Below, piece after piece: positions 26,954 to 36,679 of a stretch of 64,000 bases of DNA; position 1 is the stretch's first letter; every line of letters begins with the position of its first letter. The position numbers were made by a program, and so were the translations under genes. This DNA is from Carboxylicivirga taeanensis. GTDB taxonomy: Bacteria > Bacteroidota > Bacteroidia > Bacteroidales > Marinilabiliaceae. The stretch lies in contig NZ_JBPUSJ010000001.1 of the NCBI RefSeq assembly GCF_051851475.1, positions 496,001 to 560,000 of the forward strand, read 5' to 3'. The notes under the pieces were generated by a model, which worked only from the letters and a program-made list of their open reading frames with translations, did not search any database and was not told where the DNA came from.

Positions 26954-27363
26954 CGCCCTTTACGCCGAATTAGCACGATGCCATATTCCTGCTCAATAAA
27001 CTGGAAATACTGGTATAGTTTATAATTAAAATCCAGGCCGTAATCGACAGATAAATCATACGGAATGGCCGTTTCATAAAAATCTCCGTAACGAAGCGGA
27101 TTGGAATGACGAATGTTCCACTCTACGCTGTACCGGTAATTCCACTGCTGGTAGTATTCATTTGAGTAGAATTCTTTTGAATAAGGCTGAGTCTGCAGGA
27201 ATAGTTCGTATCCCGGATCAAACACAATGAGGTCGTACTCTGTTGAATCAACAGATTCGACACTGATCTCTTGATTTGGCGCATCGGGGCTTGAAACGGG
27301 TTTATTTGTATGACAGGCAGCCATCATAACCAATAAGAGTGCTCCAATAATAATAGTTTTCAT
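26950..27363 (-). CDS. DUF6146-family lipoprotein
   Basis: A 137-residue lipoprotein: MKTIIIGALLLVMMAAC ends in lipobox MAAC. The mature part is rich in Tyr and Asn and contains EYDLIVFDPGYELFL and YYQQWNYRYSVEWNIR, which I recognise as the DUF6146 pattern common in Bacteroidetes. The function is unknown. It is monocistronic, with its tail overlapping that of the EamA gene. The region upstream (27364-27757) is shared with a divergent CoA-transferase gene. Confidence 0.75.
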   Translation of the reverse strand: MKTIIIGALLLVMMAACHTNKPVSSPDAPNQEISVESVDSTEYDLIVFDPGYELFLQTQPYSKEFYSNEYYQQWNYRYSVEWNIRHSNPLRYGDFYETAIPYDLSVDYGLDFNYKLYQYFQFIEQEYGIVLIRRKGR

Positions 27364-27757
27364 ACACGTAAATTTTTATTCCTAATGCCAGATTAAAACT
27401 GTTCAACCATCCTGCTGCTGATGCAGCCGTTATGCGAACTTATATCCAGGTCCAACTCACTTTCCAGTTACAACAAGTTAAGCATTTTTTCAGTCCCTGT
27501 CGTTACTGCTAACCTGGTTTTTATACAATGGTTAAAAATTCTTAAGACGCAAAAAGCTTAGTGGTAAATAAAAGCACTTACTGTAAGCTATATACATTTA
27601 CTCCTTTCATTTCCAATCGTTAAAAAGTGTATTATTTCAGATCTGTTTTAAATATGGTCTTTGGGCTTAATATTTATCAATAAACGCTTGCATCCATCCA
27701 TTATTTCCTAAATTTGCAGGCATTGAATAAAGAAAAATATCCATAAATAATAAAGTC
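27364..27757. other. Intergenic region upstream of the CoA-transferase
   Basis: About 394 bp, AT-rich. Apart from the promoter at 27688-27716 I see no gene, repeat or hairpin. The promoter of the DUF6146 gene must also be here but no consensus element was found for it. Confidence 0.5.
27688..27716 (+). promoter_or_regulatory. Consensus promoter of the CoA-transferase gene
   Basis: TTG (27688-27690), an 18-nt spacer and TAAATTTG (27709-27716). Transcription would start near 27723, giving a leader of about 35 nt. Confidence 0.72.
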
Positions 27758-29065
27758 ATGAGTTATAAAGCAATATCGGCGGAAGAGGCTGTAAAAGTTA
27801 TTAAAACAGGCGACCGTGTGCACCTTAGTAGTGTGGCTGTAACACCTCACAAATTGATTAAAGCAATGGTTGAGCGTGGCCGCAATAAAGAATTCTATGA
27901 TGTTAAAGTTCAGCACATTCACATTGAAGATAAAGTGGACTTTGCTGATCCTGAATTTGAAGGCATTTTTGTTTCGGAGCAATTCTTCGTTGGCGGTAAC
28001 TTACGCAAGCAAACTCAAGCCGGTTATGCAGACTATATTCCTGCTTTCCTGAGCGAAACACAAAAGTTGATTCGTGACGGCGTACTAAAGGTTAATGTAG
28101 CCATGATTATGTGTTCTACACCTGATAAACACGGTTATGTTTCTTTAGGAACCTCTGTTGATGCTACTAAAGCTGCTATAGAATGTGCCGATGTTGTTAT
28201 TGCTGCTGTGAACCCTAATGTACCACGTGCCTGGGGTGACGCCATCTTCCCAATGAGTGAGATCGATTACTTTGTTGAGGATGATAGCCCACTGTTTACA
28301 CACGATATGGGTGCATTAACAGATATGGACATCGCTATTGGTAAAAACGTAGCTGAACTGATTGAAGACGGTGCTTGTTTGCAAATGGGTATCGGTGGTA
28401 TTCCAAATGCGGTATTGGCACAGCTTGGTAACCACAAAGACCTGGGTGTTCATACAGAAATGTTTGCCGACGGTATTCTTCCTTTGGTAGAAAAAGGGGT
28501 AGTTAACGGTAAGCGTAAGCAAATTGATCCAGGTAAAATGGTAGCTTCTTTCCTAATGGGATCGCAAAAGCTTTATGATTTTATTGATGACAACCCAATG
28601 GTAGCCATGATGGACGTGCGCCACACAAACAGTGTTAACGTCATCCGTCAGAACGATAAGGTAACCGCTATCAACTCAGCTTTATCAGTAGATATCACTG
28701 GTCAGGTATGTGCCGACTCAATTGGTACAACTCACTACTCAGGTGTTGGTGGACAGATTGACTTTATCCGTGGTGCTGGGTACTCAAAAGGCGGATTGCC
28801 AATTATCGCCATGCCTTCGGTAACCGCTAAAGGTATTTCTAAGATTGCTCCAACCTTACTGCAAGGTTCTGGCGTTGTTACTACACGTGCTAACATGCAC
28901 TGGTTTGTTACTGAATATGGTGCGGTTAATTTATATGGTAAAACAATGCAGGAGCGTGCTAAACTGATGATTTCAGTGGCTCACCCTGACCACCAGGAGA
29001 TGCTTGATAAAGCAGCCTTCGACCGTTTCGGTCCACATTTCCACTATGTGAATCCAAACATTTAA
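27758..29065 (+). CDS. Acetyl-CoA hydrolase/transferase family CoA-transferase
   Basis: A 435-residue family I-type CoA-transferase related to 4-hydroxybutyrate, butyrate:acetate and succinyl-CoA:acetate transferases. The catalytic Glu234 lies in HTEMFADG, which forms the glutamyl-CoA intermediate. GIGGIPNAVL and the C-terminal GSGVVTTRANMHWFVTEYGAVNL are family signatures. It acts in the cytoplasm, exchanging CoA between acyl-CoA and acetate, and would fit fermentative acid production in a facultative anaerobe. Codon choice looks more biased toward GGT, GCT and GTA than in its neighbours, and the promoter is near-consensus, which suggests high expression. It is flanked by a strong terminator. 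Confidence 0.9.
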   Translation: MSYKAISAEEAVKVIKTGDRVHLSSVAVTPHKLIKAMVERGRNKEFYDVKVQHIHIEDKVDFADPEFEGIFVSEQFFVGGNLRKQTQAGYADYIPAFLSETQKLIRDGVLKVNVAMIMCSTPDKHGYVSLGTSVDATKAAIECADVVIAAVNPNVPRAWGDAIFPMSEIDYFVEDDSPLFTHDMGALTDMDIAIGKNVAELIEDGACLQMGIGGIPNAVLAQLGNHKDLGVHTEMFADGILPLVEKGVVNGKRKQIDPGKMVASFLMGSQKLYDFIDDNPMVAMMDVRHTNSVNVIRQNDKVTAINSALSVDITGQVCADSIGTTHYSGVGGQIDFIRGAGYSKGGLPIIAMPSVTAKGISKIAPTLLQGSGVVTTRANMHWFVTEYGAVNLYGKTMQERAKLMISVAHPDHQEMLDKAAFDRFGPHFHYVNPNI

Positions 29066-29090
29066 TCGAAATCAACCAATCGATATGTTC

Positions 29091-29127
29091 AAAAGAGTCA
29101 TCCAATTCGGATGGCTCTTTTTTATTA
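29091..29127 (+). terminator. Terminator of the CoA-transferase gene
   Basis: AAAGAGTCATCC and GGATGGCTCTTT form a 12-bp stem (one G-T pair) with loop AATTC, followed by a T-rich run. Confidence 0.87.
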
Positions 29128-29274
29128 CCTCATCGCAAAAGAGCGTTGACTACTAACGCGTTGATGGATACTAACGACAGAAAACCTGTGTCGATTCACC
29201 AGGCAAACTGCCACAAAAAAAAGAGTCAGCCAACAGCCAACTCTTCCATGATTAACCATTAATCACAATCCAAA

Positions 29275-30297
29275 TTATTGTTGCAGGGCCGATTCTCTCA
29301 AAGACATTTGTAAGAAAGCCTCAGGACCGATACCACAATAAGTACTTGGGGAAGCCAAATCTTTGACCTGACCACTCATAAAATCACTGTACCAATCCAT
29401 CCATGGATAAGTGTAATGGTACTTCTCCGCAGCATGCAATACCAAACCATCGCCTCCCTTTTCGGGCATGCGCTCGCCTCTGTTTTGAAAATAAGTCTCC
29501 CCAACGGTATGCAGCCACTCATGTACCCAAACACCCGGGTCGTTTTCTTTGTACCAATTAATGTTATCCTGAATATTATCGCCGGCATCAAATTTAATAG
29601 TGACATAGCCCGTTTTAATTGGTTCATTCAAAGGGTCGGTCCAGGCCAGCCCAAAATACGGACTTTTAAAGCTGCAGGTTCCATCACTTTCGCGCCAAAA
29701 CACAAACACCACATCATAAGCGCCGGGTTTTATTTCGGGCACCAGTTCAGTTAGAGCATCGGGCTCAAGGGTAAACCAGTTACTACTGGTTTTATGCAAT
29801 TCAACGGGTACTGTTATGTCTTTGCGTTCCACCTCCCACTTGGTAGTATGAAATGAGAATGGCTCAAATTGCTTCTCTATACTCCACATAAAGAAATCGT
29901 AGCCTGCATCCAACTCTTCTTTACTGAAAACTGAACTGCAATGCCCCGATTGTGTCGACCCGGTAACTTCTTGCACGCCCAGCCATAGTGCTTTCCATAC
30001 TTTGGGTGCAGGCTTATCGGCCGCGGTCATTTTAATATCCACATTCTCATCTATATGAAGCTCTCTCCGAAAATACTCCTTAGAACCTTCCGTTGCAACG
30101 CCAACAACATGGTCCCCCTGAGTGACCTTTAGATCAGCCGGTGTAGAGTAACCGGTAAATTGCCCATCCAGATAAATAAACCCCTTTTCGGGAGCTGATA
30201 CGCTTATGGTAGGTGAAGATGAAGTCTTTTCGCTATTGGAGTCACAGGCCTGTAAAAGTAAACAGGCAAACAAGTATGCTAGTATGCTATTTTTCAT
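29275..30297 (-). CDS. PEGA-like lipoprotein with HExxH metalloprotease motif
   Basis: A 340-residue lipoprotein: the ATG at 30297 gives MKNSILAYLFACLLLQAC. Residues about 38-85 look like a PEGA surface domain (GFIYLDGQFTGYSTPADLKV). The C-terminal half contains VWVHEWLHTVGETYF with HEWLH at about 259-263, the pattern of a zinc metalloprotease helix; a third ligand was not identified with certainty. It is the last gene on the same strand as the PUL below, 180 nt from the GH97 gene. It may process a protein on the cell surface or be a non-proteolytic relative. I know no named family for this combination. Confidence 0.6.
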   Translation of the reverse strand: MKNSILAYLFACLLLQACDSNSEKTSSSPTISVSAPEKGFIYLDGQFTGYSTPADLKVTQGDHVVGVATEGSKEYFRRELHIDENVDIKMTAADKPAPKVWKALWLGVQEVTGSTQSGHCSSVFSKEELDAGYDFFMWSIEKQFEPFSFHTTKWEVERKDITVPVELHKTSSNWFTLEPDALTELVPEIKPGAYDVVFVFWRESDGTCSFKSPYFGLAWTDPLNEPIKTGYVTIKFDAGDNIQDNINWYKENDPGVWVHEWLHTVGETYFQNRGERMPEKGGDGLVLHAAEKYHYTYPWMDWYSDFMSGQVKDLASPSTYCGIGPEAFLQMSLRESALQQ

Positions 30298-30477
30298 ATG
30301 ATTAAGATTATTTTTAACAGCCATATGGAACCCTCAAGTCAGTTTTAATCATGCAATTGGGTACAATGTTCAAATTAACATGCTGGCTTCCATTTTTAGG
30401 CTGTCCATTTTCAAGCAGAGGTGACAGGTCCTGGTATGCCCCCTCTGCTGAAAAATGATTACTAATAAAATTGAGTA

Positions 30478-32442
30478 TTATTTAACAGGGTGCAGCATGG
30501 CCGCCACTCCGCCGCCTGCTTTCAGTTCAATGCGCTCACTGAACTCGCTGTCGACCATCAACTCTTTTACCTGAAAATCGTTCCCATCGCGGTCGGCATT
30601 GATACCATCCAGGTATAGAGTCATCTTGTACTTTTGTCCCTTCGGCAGGAAAGACAAATCCAGTTGCAGCTCTCTTTCGCTCCAGTCCGTCATCCCACCG
30701 ATGTACCACTTCTCGCCTAATCGACGAGCCAATAACAGGTAATCACTCACTTTGGCATCCAGCACATTTGTCTCGTCCCAAACAGTTGGCACATCCGACA
30801 GAAACGCCATGCACTCAGGCTCTCGATAGTAGCGTGTTGGACTGTCGCAAAGCATCTGAATCGGACTTTCGTAAATCACAAACATCGCCAACTGGTGACA
30901 ACGCGTTCCCATGCTCATGGGCGTATCAAAAATAGGCTCGAAATCTTTATCCTGTGCATTAGCCATGGCTCCCGGCGTATAATCCAACGGACCGGCCAGC
31001 ATGCGCCCAAAGGGCAGAATAAGATCGTGCTCCGGCGTTTGACGCAGGCTCCACTTGAACTGCTCTCCCCCGTTCACCCCTTCGCGCGTCATCACATTGG
31101 GATACATGCGACGCAGGCCTGCCGGCTTGTATGAGCCGTGGAAATCCACCATCAGGTGATACTCGGCAGCCTTGGCGGCAATACGATGGAAATAATTCAC
31201 CATCCACTGATCATCGCGATTCATAAAATCCACTTTGATGCCCTTAATGCCCAAGTCACGAAACAGCTCAAAGGCTTCATCAATCTGGTCATCCAATGTT
31301 TTCCATACGCACCACAGCATCACCCCAACATTCTTACTATCGGCATAATCAATCAGCTCTTTTAGGTTGAGCTCAGGTTTCACTGCTGTAATATCACCTA
31401 ACTCGTACCAACCTTCGTCGAGCATTATGTTTTCAATGCCATACTTTGAGGCAAAGTCGATATAGTGCTTATAAGTTTCGGTATTAAAACCGGCCCTGAA
31501 ATCAACACCATACACATTATTGGCATTCCACCAATCCCAGGCCACCTTGCCCGGCTGTATCCACGAAGTGTCATCCAGTTTATTTTCACCGGCCAGTATG
31601 TAAGTCAGTTGATTGGTTACCAACTCGCCATCGTTATCAGCAATGGCAAATATACGCCATGGAAACGTGCGCGTACCGCTTGTTTTGGCTATGAAGGCTT
31701 CACGTTCGCGAATGGGTAAGTTACGATCACTCAACTCATCGAAATGCTTCACGCACTGAGCCGATGTGCCTTCCAAGGTTAATCCATCGGCGCCCTTAAG
31801 CCACCAGCCAGGATAGTCGACCAAATCTGTTTCGGCTATCACGATTTTTGGGCCCTTAGCCGGGTTAAGAATCAGTGGCAAACTACACAAATCATCCTCC
31901 CCTTGCTTTTGAAGCGATGTATAATCGTAGTACACCTGGTTATGCGACTGGAAACTTCTTTCCTTGCCCCACCAACACATGTAATTCTCAGGAAAAGCAT
32001 AACTTCCGTGTTCGCTCACAACAGTTATTTCGCCAGGCAAAGCTGTTTCGAAGCGGTATGCAACACCCTCATTATAGGCACGAAAGCTAATGGAGTAATT
32101 ACCGGCCATCTGAAGTTTTAGCTCGTTGCAATTATTGGCCACCTGTGCCGCCTTCACTTTAACAACCGGCGTAATGGTTTCATTAATCGAATTCTTCAAT
32201 ACTTTTTGCACCACAGGCGACTGACCAAGTACCTGATTCTGCAATTCCATGGAAATGGTTGAAGGACTGATAATCGTTTGCCCATCGAACTTAACCAGAA
32301 ACTGCAGCTGGTCTGCAACCAGTACCTGCAACTGAATCTTTTTATCAGGTGAGCTGATGCTGTATGTTTTGGTTTTGGCTGAAACGGTTCCCACAAGCAC
32401 CAACATCGCCATCAACAGGGATATTTTTAATATTTTTATCAT
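30478..32442 (-). CDS. Glycoside hydrolase family 97 (alpha-glucosidase/alpha-galactosidase type)
   Basis: A 654-residue secreted enzyme with a signal peptide (residues 1-22). The N-terminal beta-sandwich, TIM-barrel and C-terminal domain order of GH97 is evident, including AWDWWNANNVYGVDF and NIMLDEGWYELGD. Family members are either inverting, glucosidases like SusB, or retaining, galactosidases. Here Asp405 in GIKVDFMNRDD is placed where the retaining enzymes carry their nucleophile, with Glu454 and Glu460 in the following TREGVNGGEQ segment. I therefore lean to the retaining type, but the alignment must be checked. It is calcium-dependent in known members and periplasmic. The next gene starts 11 nt upstream, in the same transcription unit. 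Confidence 0.9.
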   Translation of the reverse strand: MIKILKISLLMAMLVLVGTVSAKTKTYSISSPDKKIQLQVLVADQLQFLVKFDGQTIISPSTISMELQNQVLGQSPVVQKVLKNSINETITPVVKVKAAQVANNCNELKLQMAGNYSISFRAYNEGVAYRFETALPGEITVVSEHGSYAFPENYMCWWGKERSFQSHNQVYYDYTSLQKQGEDDLCSLPLILNPAKGPKIVIAETDLVDYPGWWLKGADGLTLEGTSAQCVKHFDELSDRNLPIREREAFIAKTSGTRTFPWRIFAIADNDGELVTNQLTYILAGENKLDDTSWIQPGKVAWDWWNANNVYGVDFRAGFNTETYKHYIDFASKYGIENIMLDEGWYELGDITAVKPELNLKELIDYADSKNVGVMLWCVWKTLDDQIDEAFELFRDLGIKGIKVDFMNRDDQWMVNYFHRIAAKAAEYHLMVDFHGSYKPAGLRRMYPNVMTREGVNGGEQFKWSLRQTPEHDLILPFGRMLAGPLDYTPGAMANAQDKDFEPIFDTPMSMGTRCHQLAMFVIYESPIQMLCDSPTRYYREPECMAFLSDVPTVWDETNVLDAKVSDYLLLARRLGEKWYIGGMTDWSERELQLDLSFLPKGQKYKMTLYLDGINADRDGNDFQVKELMVDSEFSERIELKAGGGVAAMLHPVK

Positions 32443-32452
32443 CGGTTAATTT

Positions 32453-34837
32453 TTATTTTCTGTTTAACTCCAGTTTGATTGATTTGAACGGCTGTGGATA
32501 GGCGCTTATCCATACTTCAGGTTTCAAATCCAGGTTTTCCTTATCATAGCCCATCACAAAAACCTCTATCTTTTTGCCCACATCTTCGTCCGAAACAGGG
32601 ATATAGTAGGTATAATTTTTATCGCGCTTAGCGTTAATATACTCCCAGGTGTTGGATGGATAGGAAACTGCCCTTTCGGGTGCGCCACGTAATTCGCCAC
32701 CTACAATTGCGGCTGCATAAGCCCCTTCAATACCATGTTTTCCATTCACGGCCACACACAAGTAACTGTTCTCAGCCACCTCATCCAGAGTTACCTTACC
32801 AGCCCATGCTTTTTGCACCTTCATATTATCGGCATGTGCAAACAAGTTGGATGCACGCCAGTTATCAGTGGATACCTTCTTGCCATTTTTATAGCCCTCA
32901 ATTTCAACAATACGCTGCGGAAACTCCTTAAAACGTAAATAACGCACCGGTTTAGTTAAATCAATAACCATCTCCTTTCCGGCCAGGTAAGTCAGTGTTT
33001 CCCATTTCTGCAGATCTGTTGATACTTCCACATAGTTGCCTTCGTCGCGCAAAAGCGGCTGCAACGAGAAATCATCAGGTACATACAGAATCAGTTGATC
33101 TAAATCGCTAACTGCACCTAAATCCAAACGAAAACAGCCGCCTTTCACCTTCTGATCGCGCTTGTATTTGAATGATGGCCAGAAACCTGTGGCCATGTTT
33201 CCATCAAACAGGTTCTTGTCCCAGATACCGCGTTCAACAAATGTTGGCTGATTGAAAAAAGCCTCACGCGCCGCCTTTACTTCCGGAATTTGAGTTTCAC
33301 CGGAACGTTGTACCGAGCGCACTTCCAATGCATTGTTATCGGCTGAGAAAACCGTTGCTTCGTACAAGGCTTCTGTGTTATCAGGTAGCTCAGAAAGCTT
33401 CAGATCCATCAGTTTGCGATGTGTATCCTGATTCAATTTAGTACCCGGAAACTTCACTTTAACCTTCTTGCCGGCAGCCAGTTTGGCATTAGTCTTGCCA
33501 TTTAAGCTGGCTGAGCTATAGGTGTCTGGTGCTTGCAAGCTGATAAGAGCTGATTCGCCTGGCTGGCCCAGCACTTCTATTTCAATTGGGGATCCTTCTA
33601 CATTGCGAATAACTCTGTAATCGGCACCAACTATGGCCGGCTCATCATAACCTGCCGAAGTTGCCAGCAACATGGACGCTCTGAATGGAGCAACAGTTAT
33701 GGATGTTTCTTGCCCCTTCTTAAAAGTACCTATTACCTTCTCGGTAGGATGCAATTGCACCAAAGTCACTTTCTCGCCGTCCTTCAATCCAATTTCATCA
33801 TCCAGGCGAATGGTATAACTGGTTTCATTCCAGCTTAGGTTTCTCAACGTAATAATTCGCGTTTGCTCATCACCTCGTGACACAGCTGATGGACCATACG
33901 ATGCCGGCAAAGCCATACCATTCACCAGAATATGGCCATACTTGCGATGCAAGTTGAAGAAACGTGCCAATTGCGAAAACTCATCATCGCGCAGCAACCA
34001 TGGATTACCATACAGCTCCGGCGCCAGTATTAATGAACGGTTGAACGCCTGCAACACCAAATCATCTTCCCAATAATCAAGACAGGAAGAAAGGCACACC
34101 CCATGATCTTCAGTCAAACGCTTCATTTCAGGAGGTAACCCTCTGTTGAGTGCGCCGGCTCTGTTATGCGGCGCTGTTACATCGTTGGTCATAAATACAT
34201 CGATGTAAGTCTCATAGCCTTCCCACAAAAAGGTAGTGGCGTATGGTTCTGATTTCTGCAGCCCCAGTCGGTGATTCAATAGAATCAAGTCCGGGCTGTA
34301 CTGACGACACTCCTTCATCATGCGAATAAATGCATCTTCCTTCTCTAAGGGTAAAGGCCCGCATACGGCATCGAACTTAAACAATGCAAATTCATAATCG
34401 CGACACAGTTTCACCATCTGGTCAATACGCGCCTGTTCTTCTGCATCGGTCGACCCGAATCCATCGGGACCGCCCCATACGCCCAGGCGAATACCAAGCT
34501 CTTTTGCTTTCTTGTACATAGGGTCAAAGCCATTGGGAAACTGCTTTTTAAAACGATCGGAATAGATGCTGCCATAAAAGCGCTTGCCATCGATAGCACC
34601 GGCATCAAAGGCATAAATATCGAGCTGCATCCCATAGGTTTCTTTTAGCCATTCGAAAAAGGCCAGATTGACCATGGTCTGGGCTTCGGTTGCACCTTCA
34701 TTAGTGTTGTTTATCCAGCTAAAATACTGGGCTTTGGAGGGCGTTTTTTCATCAGCCCCAGGAAATACGCTTTCCTGCGCCTGCACTCCCATCCCAATAA
34801 AAAGGAAAATATACAGGGTGTATAATACAATCTTCAT
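32453..34837 (-). CDS. Putative secreted glycoside hydrolase with C-terminal discoidin-like domain
   Basis: A 794-residue secreted protein with a signal peptide (residues 1-21). Residues about 40-330 look like a TIM barrel of the clan that includes GH27, GH36 and GH97: LGVWGGPDGFG and FALFKFDAVCGP, with Asp156 at the place of a nucleophile after a K-F-D strand. The middle part is beta-rich, and residues about 550-690 resemble an F5/8-type (discoidin) carbohydrate-binding domain (WEVSTDL-like segments, KPVRYLRFKEFP). I cannot match it to a numbered family. It lies 11 nt before GH97 and downstream of SusC/SusD, so it is probably an alpha-linked glycan hydrolase of the same locus. Confidence 0.6.
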   Translation of the reverse strand: MKIVLYTLYIFLFIGMGVQAQESVFPGADEKTPSKAQYFSWINNTNEGATEAQTMVNLAFFEWLKETYGMQLDIYAFDAGAIDGKRFYGSIYSDRFKKQFPNGFDPMYKKAKELGIRLGVWGGPDGFGSTDAEEQARIDQMVKLCRDYEFALFKFDAVCGPLPLEKEDAFIRMMKECRQYSPDLILLNHRLGLQKSEPYATTFLWEGYETYIDVFMTNDVTAPHNRAGALNRGLPPEMKRLTEDHGVCLSSCLDYWEDDLVLQAFNRSLILAPELYGNPWLLRDDEFSQLARFFNLHRKYGHILVNGMALPASYGPSAVSRGDEQTRIITLRNLSWNETSYTIRLDDEIGLKDGEKVTLVQLHPTEKVIGTFKKGQETSITVAPFRASMLLATSAGYDEPAIVGADYRVIRNVEGSPIEIEVLGQPGESALISLQAPDTYSSASLNGKTNAKLAAGKKVKVKFPGTKLNQDTHRKLMDLKLSELPDNTEALYEATVFSADNNALEVRSVQRSGETQIPEVKAAREAFFNQPTFVERGIWDKNLFDGNMATGFWPSFKYKRDQKVKGGCFRLDLGAVSDLDQLILYVPDDFSLQPLLRDEGNYVEVSTDLQKWETLTYLAGKEMVIDLTKPVRYLRFKEFPQRIVEIEGYKNGKKVSTDNWRASNLFAHADNMKVQKAWAGKVTLDEVAENSYLCVAVNGKHGIEGAYAAAIVGGELRGAPERAVSYPSNTWEYINAKRDKNYTYYIPVSDEDVGKKIEVFVMGYDKENLDLKPEVWISAYPQPFKSIKLELNRK

Positions 34838-34919
34838 GTTATCCAGATTATAAATAGTCGAAATAGGGAGAAAGCAATGCAGCTTTTCCGTATGACAGAC
34901 TAAATTAGGTTGATAGAAA

Positions 34920-34964
34920 GAGGTTGCACCTATGACATTTATCTAACTTAGATGGTGCAACCTC
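34920..34964 (-). promoter_or_regulatory. Hairpin between susD and the hydrolase genes
   Basis: GAGGTTGCACC pairs perfectly with GGTGCAACCTC (11 bp), and the loop contains a smaller palindrome, ATCTAA-C-TTAGAT. On the minus strand it follows susD directly and is followed only by a short T-tract, so it may protect the susCD mRNA end or cause partial termination. Confidence 0.65.
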
Positions 34965-34978
34965 AAATAATTTAAGTA

Positions 34979-36655
34979 TTACCAGTTAGGGTTTTGCTCT
35001 ATACGGTCGCCATTTTGGTCCATTTCTTTTTGCGGTATTGGCCACCAGAAATAGTTTTCAGAAACGATTTTGCGTGCATCTGCATCAATCACCTGTTTAA
35101 CCACGTGAACCGGTTCAGGTAAGAGGTTATCATCCTTGTCAACAAACTGACGGTACTCAATCCCTTGAACAGGCTCTTTGGTGACTTCTTCAAAGATACC
35201 CCAGCGACGAATATCGAAAGGACGCATACCTTCCATGGCCATTTCTACCCGCTGCTCGTTACGGATAAGTTCGAGGAAACTACCATTATACCTGTCTGCC
35301 ACCACATCATCAATACTATTGGTATTTCCGGCCCGAGCCCTAATTGTCTGAATCAGGCTGCGGGCTTCACTCTCATTTTCGCCTAATACAGTCAAGGCCT
35401 CAGCCCTAAGAATCATTACTTCGGCCAATCGTACTAAAACCAAATTATTATAAGTGTCCCATGTGTCAGGTTCCGAAAAATACTTTTTGGTGTTAAACCC
35501 TGTTGGCGTTTTATTCCATTCGCCGCCACCACCTTCGCCAAACACATCGCCTTCAACTACCGAACGATCATTGAGGTCGGCATAGTCGCGATCGGGATGG
35601 AACATACCGTTTTGAACATTATTGGGTATGGTATTATAGTAGCCCCAGCGAAACTCCATGCCGGGGGCATAAATGCTGGCCTTAAAACGTGGATCTTTAT
35701 TCTCATATGGTCGGTATTCTACCTGAGGAGCAATGTATTCATAGGCATCAACCAACGACTTGGTTGGCACCACCACGCTGTAGCCCCAAACAGACTGCGG
35801 GTAATTTTCGCCCCACCAATTCTTGAACTCCACATTATACATACGCAATAGAATAGTTTCGCTCAACTTTTCGTTACCTATGGTAAACAAGTCCTCATAA
35901 TTATCAGCAAGCGAATATTGCATTTTCAGTATTTCTGCTGTTTCATCCCTTACAATCTTGTAGTATTCATTATCGTTCAGGTAACCAGCTGCTGAGGCCG
36001 CGAATCGAGCTCTGAATGCACGGGCAGCTGCTTGCCCAATCAACGATTTATTTGCCGGATACTCGGGCAACCCAGGAATGGCTTCTTCCATTTCCTTTAA
36101 GATAAAGTCGAATACTTCCTTGGGGTTAGCTGCCTGCTTCACACTCTCGGCCTGCTCCACTGTCGATGGCGTTTCTAAAATCATCATTGGCCGGCCAAAT
36201 AAACCCACCAGCTCGTAGTAATAAAAGGCACGCATGGTTCGGGCTTCTCCTAAAATTCGTGCTCTTTCATCTTCTTTCCCATTGGACTCCCAATCATAGT
36301 TATCTATGTTTTGAATAATGGTATTGGTGCGTTGAATAGACACGTAGCATTGGGACCACTTATTATCCGGAAAATAAGAGAAGCTAGAGGCAATTCCGTA
36401 GCCAAGGTCATAGCCAAGATTCCATCCGTGGGTTGTAATGGCATTATCGGTGGTGGTCTCCATCCAGTGATATCTGCCAGATGAGTTCCAACGGGCATAG
36501 GCTGCTACTAAGGCCTTATCAAAATCGGCCGGTGAGGTAAAGAAGTTTTCTTCCGTAATAATCCCCTCTGGTTCCAGATTGATATTGTCGTTACATGCCT
36601 GAAGCCCTACGAAAGCTATCAGCACAAACAGTATATAGTATTTGGTATTTCTCAT
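34979..36655 (-). CDS. susD: SusD/RagB-family glycan-binding lipoprotein
   Basis: A 558-residue outer-surface lipoprotein: MRNTKYYILFVLIAFVGLQAC has lipobox LQAC (an ATG two codons upstream is also possible). The SusD fold is helical with TPR-like repeats; family signatures include the N-terminal DNINLEPEGIITEENFFTSP, the AYARWNSS region and the C-terminal LIRNEQRVEMAMEGMRPFDIRRWG. It forms the lid over the TonB-dependent SusC transporter and binds the glycan. It lies 24 nt after the susC stop on the same strand. Gene symbol is by family only, as the substrate is not starch by evidence here. Confidence 0.93.
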   Translation of the reverse strand: MRNTKYYILFVLIAFVGLQACNDNINLEPEGIITEENFFTSPADFDKALVAAYARWNSSGRYHWMETTTDNAITTHGWNLGYDLGYGIASSFSYFPDNKWSQCYVSIQRTNTIIQNIDNYDWESNGKEDERARILGEARTMRAFYYYELVGLFGRPMMILETPSTVEQAESVKQAANPKEVFDFILKEMEEAIPGLPEYPANKSLIGQAAARAFRARFAASAAGYLNDNEYYKIVRDETAEILKMQYSLADNYEDLFTIGNEKLSETILLRMYNVEFKNWWGENYPQSVWGYSVVVPTKSLVDAYEYIAPQVEYRPYENKDPRFKASIYAPGMEFRWGYYNTIPNNVQNGMFHPDRDYADLNDRSVVEGDVFGEGGGGEWNKTPTGFNTKKYFSEPDTWDTYNNLVLVRLAEVMILRAEALTVLGENESEARSLIQTIRARAGNTNSIDDVVADRYNGSFLELIRNEQRVEMAMEGMRPFDIRRWGIFEEVTKEPVQGIEYRQFVDKDDNLLPEPVHVVKQVIDADARKIVSENYFWWPIPQKEMDQNGDRIEQNPNW

Positions 36656-36679
36656 GATCATTCTTTTTTATCCACTTAA

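Noticed and set aside
29213..29243. Possible terminator after the metalloprotease-like lipoprotein
   Set aside because: Only a 6-bp stem (AAGAGT/ACTCTT) with an unpaired 13-base loop is found. The A-run is suggestive but the structure is too weak to call.
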